Source: Lachnospiraceae bacterium (GTDB lineage: Bacteria; Bacillota; Clostridia; Lachnospirales; Lachnospiraceae). From it: a DNA stretch of 47,155 bases. Both the position numbers and the translations under genes were made by a program. Positions 43,048 to 47,155 of this stretch are shown in pieces; the stretch's first letter is position 1; each line of letters begins with the position of its first letter. The notes beneath the pieces are model-generated. The model saw nothing but the letters and a program-made list of their open reading frames with translations. It did no database searches and was not told the DNA's origin. The DNA lies in NCBI GenBank assembly GCA_017453065.1, contig JAFTKW010000023.1, positions 1-47,155 on the forward strand. The letters are read 5' to 3'.

Positions 43048-44193
43048 ATGATTTACCTGGACAATGCGGCGACCACACAGCTATCGGAAGGTGCGTGGGA
43101 AGCGATGCAGCCATATTTTACAGAATATTACGGAAATCCAAGTAGCATATATAGGCTTTCCGCAGCGAGTAAAAAAGCAATCAACCGCAGCCGAGAGACC
43201 ATCGCAGAAAGCCTTGGGGCTGATATTCGAGAAATCTTTTTTACTTCTGGAGGAACAGAGGCCGACAACTGGGCTCTGATTTCGGTTGCGGAGCAGTACG
43301 AGAGTAAAGGAAAGCATATCATTACCAGCCAGATTGAGCATCCAGCCATCCTAAATACCTGTGCTTATCTTGAAAAAAGAGGCTTTGAGGTTACTTATTT
43401 GAAGGTCAATGAGCAGGGGCTCGTGGAGGAAGAAGCGCTTCAAAAGGCACTTAGAAAGGATACCATTTTGGTATCTATCATGATGGCAAACAATGAGGTT
43501 GGAACCATTCAAAACATAGCCGCTCTTGCAGCAATTGCCAAAGAGCAAGGGGCTTTTTTTCATACCGATGCCGTACAGGTTTACGGTCATTTGCCCATCA
43601 ACGTCAAAGAATTGGGGGTTGATTTGCTCTCTGCCAGTGGCCACAAATTTAACGGTCCAAAGGGTATAGGCTTTTTATATGTAGACTCAAAAGTGAAGCT
43701 GCCAGGGTTTGTCCATGGCGGCATGCAGGAAAAAGGACGCAGAGCCGGAACGGAAAATGTACCAGCTATTGTAGGTATGGCGCAGGCGGCAAAGGAAGCT
43801 CTGGAGCATATGCAGGAGAGGGCAGAAGTAGTGGCAAGGCTTTCTAGTCATCTAAAAAAGCGTATCCAGGAAGAAATCAAGGATTGTCATTTTCATGGGC
43901 ACGAGACGCAGAGACTTCCAGGCCATGTCAATGTGACTTTTTCAAGGGTGCAGGGAGAGTCTGCACTGATTATGTTGGATCAAAAGGGAATCTGTGTCTC
44001 CAGTGGTTCAGCTTGCACCACAGGGGCGCTGGAAGGATCTCACGTAATCTTGGCGCTGGGCTGTAGCGAAGAGGAAGCACAGGGAGCTCTTCGGTTTACG
44101 GTAAGCCATCTGAATACCATGGAAGAGATGGAGCAGACGGTACAGGCTCTAAAGGAAATAGTAGGAAAACTACGAGGATTTAGATATGAATAA
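43048..44193 (+). CDS. Cysteine desulfurase (NifS/IscS family)
   Basis: 381 residues from ATG 43048 (GGTGAGGA upstream, gives the family start MIYLDNAATT). An upstream ATG at 43018 adds ten unconserved residues. It takes sulfur from cysteine and forms a persulfide. The PLP lysine is Lys200 (SASGHKFNGPKGIGF) and the active cysteine is Cys323 (VSSGSACTTG). It overlaps mnmA by 8 nt and so most likely supplies sulfur to MnmA for tRNA thiolation; Fe-S work is also possible. Confidence 0.94.
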   Translation: MIYLDNAATTQLSEGAWEAMQPYFTEYYGNPSSIYRLSAASKKAINRSRETIAESLGADIREIFFTSGGTEADNWALISVAEQYESKGKHIITSQIEHPAILNTCAYLEKRGFEVTYLKVNEQGLVEEEALQKALRKDTILVSIMMANNEVGTIQNIAALAAIAKEQGAFFHTDAVQVYGHLPINVKELGVDLLSASGHKFNGPKGIGFLYVDSKVKLPGFVHGGMQEKGRRAGTENVPAIVGMAQAAKEALEHMQERAEVVARLSSHLKKRIQEEIKDCHFHGHETQRLPGHVNVTFSRVQGESALIMLDQKGICVSSGSACTTGALEGSHVILALGCSEEEAQGALRFTVSHLNTMEEMEQTVQALKEIVGKLRGFRYE

Positions 44194-45271
44194 CAAAAAG
44201 ACAGTTGTAGTAGGTATGTCAGGAGGGGTGGATTCCTCTGTGGCAGCTTACCTATTAAAAGAGCAGGGTTATCATGTCATAGGTGTGACCATGCAGATAT
44301 GGCAGGAGGAAGACCCTTGCCAGATAGAAGAAAATGGAGGCTGTTGTGGCAATTCAGCGGTGGAAGATGCCAGAAGAGTGGCAGAGATGTTGGACATCCC
44401 CCACTATGTGATGAATTTCCGCAAGGAGTTTCAGGAAAAAGTCATCGACTATTTTGTGGAGGAATACCTAAATGGTCGCACTCCAAACCCTTGCAATGTA
44501 TGCAATCGCAAGATTAAGTGGGAAGCATTACTTTCCAGAAGTATGGAGATAGGTGCAGACTATATTGCTACGGGACATTATGCAAGAATTGATCAGCTAC
44601 CCAATGGAAGATATGCCGTTCGCAACTCCGTGACGGCTACTAAAGATCAGACATATGCCCTCTACAATTTGACGCAGGATCAGCTTTCTAGGACACTGAT
44701 GCCAATTGGGGAATATACCAAAGAAGAAATCCGAACCATCGCAGAGAAGATAGGTCTTCCGGTGGCGGGCAAAAAGGATAGCCAGGATATTTGCTTTATC
44801 CCAGATGGGGACTATGGTGCATTCCTAGAAAAAGAAGCCAAAGACAGAATGCCAGGGCCAGGCAACTTTGTGACAGTGGATGGAAAGGTAATTGGAACTC
44901 ACCAAGGGGTAACCCATTATACCATCGGCCAGCGCAAAGGACTTGGTATCGCTATGGGGCATCCGGTATTCGTGACTGAGTTAAGACCCGAGACCAATGA
45001 AGTGGTAATTGGCGAACATGAAGACTTGTTCACCACTAAGATTTGGTGCGACCAAGTGAACTATATGGGCATGGAGGAACTGACAGAGCCAAGAAGGGTG
45101 ACTGCCAAGATTAGATATAGCCATGCAGGAAGCTCTTGCACCATCTCTAAAGAAGCGGACGGCACCGTGCTTTGCACCTTTGATGAACCAGTCAGAGCAT
45201 CCACACCAGGACAGGCAGTGGTGTTCTACGAGGGCGAATATGTGCTAGGCGGAGGAACTATCTTGCGCTAG
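44186..45271 (+). CDS. mnmA: tRNA-specific 2-thiouridylase MnmA
   Basis: 361 residues. Puts sulfur at position 2 of wobble uridine 34 in Lys, Glu and Gln tRNAs. The PP-loop is SGGVDSSV (residues 12-19). Catalytic Cys106 is in NPCNVCNRKIKW, and the second active Cys203 in DSQDICFIPDG. YTIGQRKGLGI is also typical. Starts inside the end of the cysteine desulfurase gene, forming a coupled sulfur-transfer pair. Confidence 0.97.
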   Translation: MNNKKTVVVGMSGGVDSSVAAYLLKEQGYHVIGVTMQIWQEEDPCQIEENGGCCGNSAVEDARRVAEMLDIPHYVMNFRKEFQEKVIDYFVEEYLNGRTPNPCNVCNRKIKWEALLSRSMEIGADYIATGHYARIDQLPNGRYAVRNSVTATKDQTYALYNLTQDQLSRTLMPIGEYTKEEIRTIAEKIGLPVAGKKDSQDICFIPDGDYGAFLEKEAKDRMPGPGNFVTVDGKVIGTHQGVTHYTIGQRKGLGIAMGHPVFVTELRPETNEVVIGEHEDLFTTKIWCDQVNYMGMEELTEPRRVTAKIRYSHAGSSCTISKEADGTVLCTFDEPVRASTPGQAVVFYEGEYVLGGGTILR

Positions 45272-45323
45272 GCGTCTGCATAGTGAAAACTTGTTGTGGC
45301 AGCAGTATTGAAGATAGAATTAA

Positions 45324-45366
45324 AAAAGGGAGTCTTCCCGAGACGGAAAGACTCCCTTGTGTTTTG
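45324..45366. terminator. Intrinsic terminator
   Basis: AAGGGAGTCTT and AAGACTCCCTT pair exactly over CCCGAGACGGA, followed by TGTGTTTTGCTTT and preceded by A-rich sequence. It can serve mnmA and the convergent phosphatase gene. Confidence 0.87.
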
Positions 45367-45389
45367 CTTTGAAAGCAATCAGCGGAAAC

Positions 45390-46208
45390 CTAGATTCTCT
45401 TGAATTCTGGCAGGCGGTGTTGGAATACAGTGTAATATTTAAAACCGCACTCTGTGAGCACTTCTGCGGCTCTTTGCAAATCGCTACCTACATGCTCTGG
45501 CTTGTGAGCGTCGGAGCCGATGGTAATGATTTCGCCTCCAAGTTCGCGATATCTGCGGAGCACATCCATGCATGGGTGCATGTCTTTAAGACCGGAGCGA
45601 AGGCCAGAAGTGTTAAGCTCAATGCCCTTTTCTTTTTCCAGAAGAAGGGTTAAGAGTTCGTCGTAGATGTCCTTGTACTTGTCGTAACTGTAGTTGGTAT
45701 CTCTGTTTGGGCCATAGCGAACTACGTAGTCTAAGTGGCCGTAGACATCGAAGTTAGAAATCTTCTTAAGGTTTTCGATGATGGAAGCGAAGTACTCGCG
45801 GTACGCTTCTTCTTCACTGCGACCTTCGTAGTAGGCTGGGAAGTATGGGTCGGTTTTGTTTACGATATGAGAGGACCCAATGATGAAGTCGAAATCGAAG
45901 GACTTGGCATACACGGCAAGCTGTCTTGCAAGGTGTGGCTGTAGTCCAAGTTCGATGCCAAAGCCAATTTGAATGTCTTTTGCATAGTTTTCTCTGAGTT
46001 TAATCAGGTCATAAAGATAAGAATCTGTGTTGACTTCAAAATATCCTTCTGGTGAAGCATCGGATACAGGGAAGTCAAAATCCATGTGCTCTGTAAAACA
46101 GATGTGGGTAAGTCCTTTGGAAATGGCACTTTGGACCATTTGCTCCATAGGAGCCTGACTGTCTCCGGAGTGAAGAGAGTGCATGTGATAGTCTGCGGTA
46201 ATAGCCAT
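45390..46208 (-). CDS. PHP-domain histidinol-phosphatase family protein
   Basis: 272 residues. The PHP fold metal ligands are seen as HMHSLHSGDS near the start, FTEHMDFDFP, FGIELGLQ, GSSHIV, GHLDYVVRYG and GSDAH. The family includes the HisK/HisJ histidinol-phosphatase of Bacillota, which makes histidinol in histidine synthesis. No other his gene is in the window, so another phosphate ester is possible. Ribosome site AAGGAGAA. A TATAAT at 46262-46267 (minus strand) is its probable -10, with a weak -35. Confidence 0.88.
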   Translation of the reverse strand: MAITADYHMHSLHSGDSQAPMEQMVQSAISKGLTHICFTEHMDFDFPVSDASPEGYFEVNTDSYLYDLIKLRENYAKDIQIGFGIELGLQPHLARQLAVYAKSFDFDFIIGSSHIVNKTDPYFPAYYEGRSEEEAYREYFASIIENLKKISNFDVYGHLDYVVRYGPNRDTNYSYDKYKDIYDELLTLLLEKEKGIELNTSGLRSGLKDMHPCMDVLRRYRELGGEIITIGSDAHKPEHVGSDLQRAAEVLTECGFKYYTVFQHRLPEFKRI

Positions 46209-46340
46209 GTTATTCTCCTTTTCTTTGTGGATAGAAAGTATTTTTACTCATATTTTTGATTATTATAACAAAGGAAGAGGAAGAAAGCATAGGCTTTTCC
46301 GTAAAAAGAGAGAAAAAGTTATTTATTTTAGATTTATATC

Positions 46341-46369
46341 TTGAATTATCGTGGGGAATTAGGTAAAAT
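46341..46369 (+). promoter_or_regulatory. Promoter of gapA
   Basis: TTGAAT (46341-46346), 17 nt, TAAAAT (46364-46369). A second TTGACA at 46388 has no good -10 downstream. Confidence 0.65.
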
Positions 46370-46397
46370 GTATGTGCTGACAAAATTTTGACAATCC

Positions 46398-46409
46398 GCC
46401 TTGCAAGGC
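46398..46409. promoter_or_regulatory. 12-bp perfect palindrome in the gapA leader
   Basis: GCCTTGCAAGGC is self-complementary and lies about 30 nt after the predicted start point, as an operator or a small hairpin. Confidence 0.4.
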
Positions 46410-46456
46410 ACAAACAGTGGGGTGGAAGTCGAAAAATTATAAATTTTAAATTTTAG

Positions 46457-47155
<699 letters not shown>

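Overview
The window looks like a chromosomal segment from a low-GC, fibre-degrading member of the Lachnospiraceae (Bacillota, Clostridia). The gene order yicC-gmk-rpoZ-rimO-pgsA followed by recA-recX-rny, a Spo0A-type DNA-binding domain, a DUF4317 protein, a type Ic aspartate aminotransferase, AGGAGG-like ribosome sites, sigma-A promoters and U-tailed terminators all agree with that. A very large secreted, membrane-anchored GH10 xylanase points to a rumen or gut plant-polysaccharide user (Butyrivibrio/Pseudobutyrivibrio/Roseburia-like). The genus cannot be fixed from sequence alone. No rRNA, tRNA, CRISPR array or insertion sequence was seen.

Layout. 1-4150: the tail of an OFA-family MFS transporter, a convergent AraC regulator, and a two-gene sugar operon (TIM-barrel isomerase/epimerase, then Gfo/Idh/MocA dehydrogenase) with AraC-like direct repeats at its promoter. 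4178-11144: DUF4317 protein, a Spo0A-like regulator without receiver domain, glycogen synthase, a MurJ/SpoVB-like flippase and the ribosome-rescue factor RqcH. 11145-17472: a 339-nt regulatory region (terminator, repeated AAAATAGCAAT motif, cre site) and a 1980-residue GH10 xylanase with many accessory modules, two of them a recent tandem duplication. 17474-22654: yicC, gmk, rpoZ, rimO, pgsA and a zinc-ribbon membrane protein. 22655-23166: a 512-nt intergenic region with a large nested hairpin element, further hairpins, a perfect palindrome and a recA promoter with two LexA boxes. 23167-29597: recA-recX, rny, aminotransferase, Nudix hydrolase and xerD. 29598-37754: a seven-gene PTS operon. 37776-45366: a small protein with DAHP synthase, cysK, tcdA, a second SpoVB-like flippase, nth, and cysteine desulfurase-mnmA. 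45390-end: PHP-type histidinol-phosphatase-like protein and the start of gapA.

Most notable points. (1) The PTS operon carries its own regulator, IIA, IIB, IIC, 6-phospho-beta-glucosidase, HPr and enzyme I, so the whole phosphorelay and the intracellular hydrolase are in one unit. Its LevR/ManR-like regulator has a shortened AAA+ domain without the GAFTGA loop, with an altered Walker B motif and no phosphorylatable His in the IIA-like domain. It is preceded by a sigma-A-type promoter flanked by four copies of AGTGTATA, which suggests a LevR-family protein that has left sigma-54 control. (2) A roughly 150-nt fully nested stem-loop element (22665-22815) ends in a U-run, contains two GNRA-type tetraloops, and matches no RNA family I can name. 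(3) The Spo0A-like protein keeps the DNA-recognition region but replaces the receiver with a short unrelated N-terminus. (4) The xylanase has at least nine accessory modules ahead of its catalytic domain.
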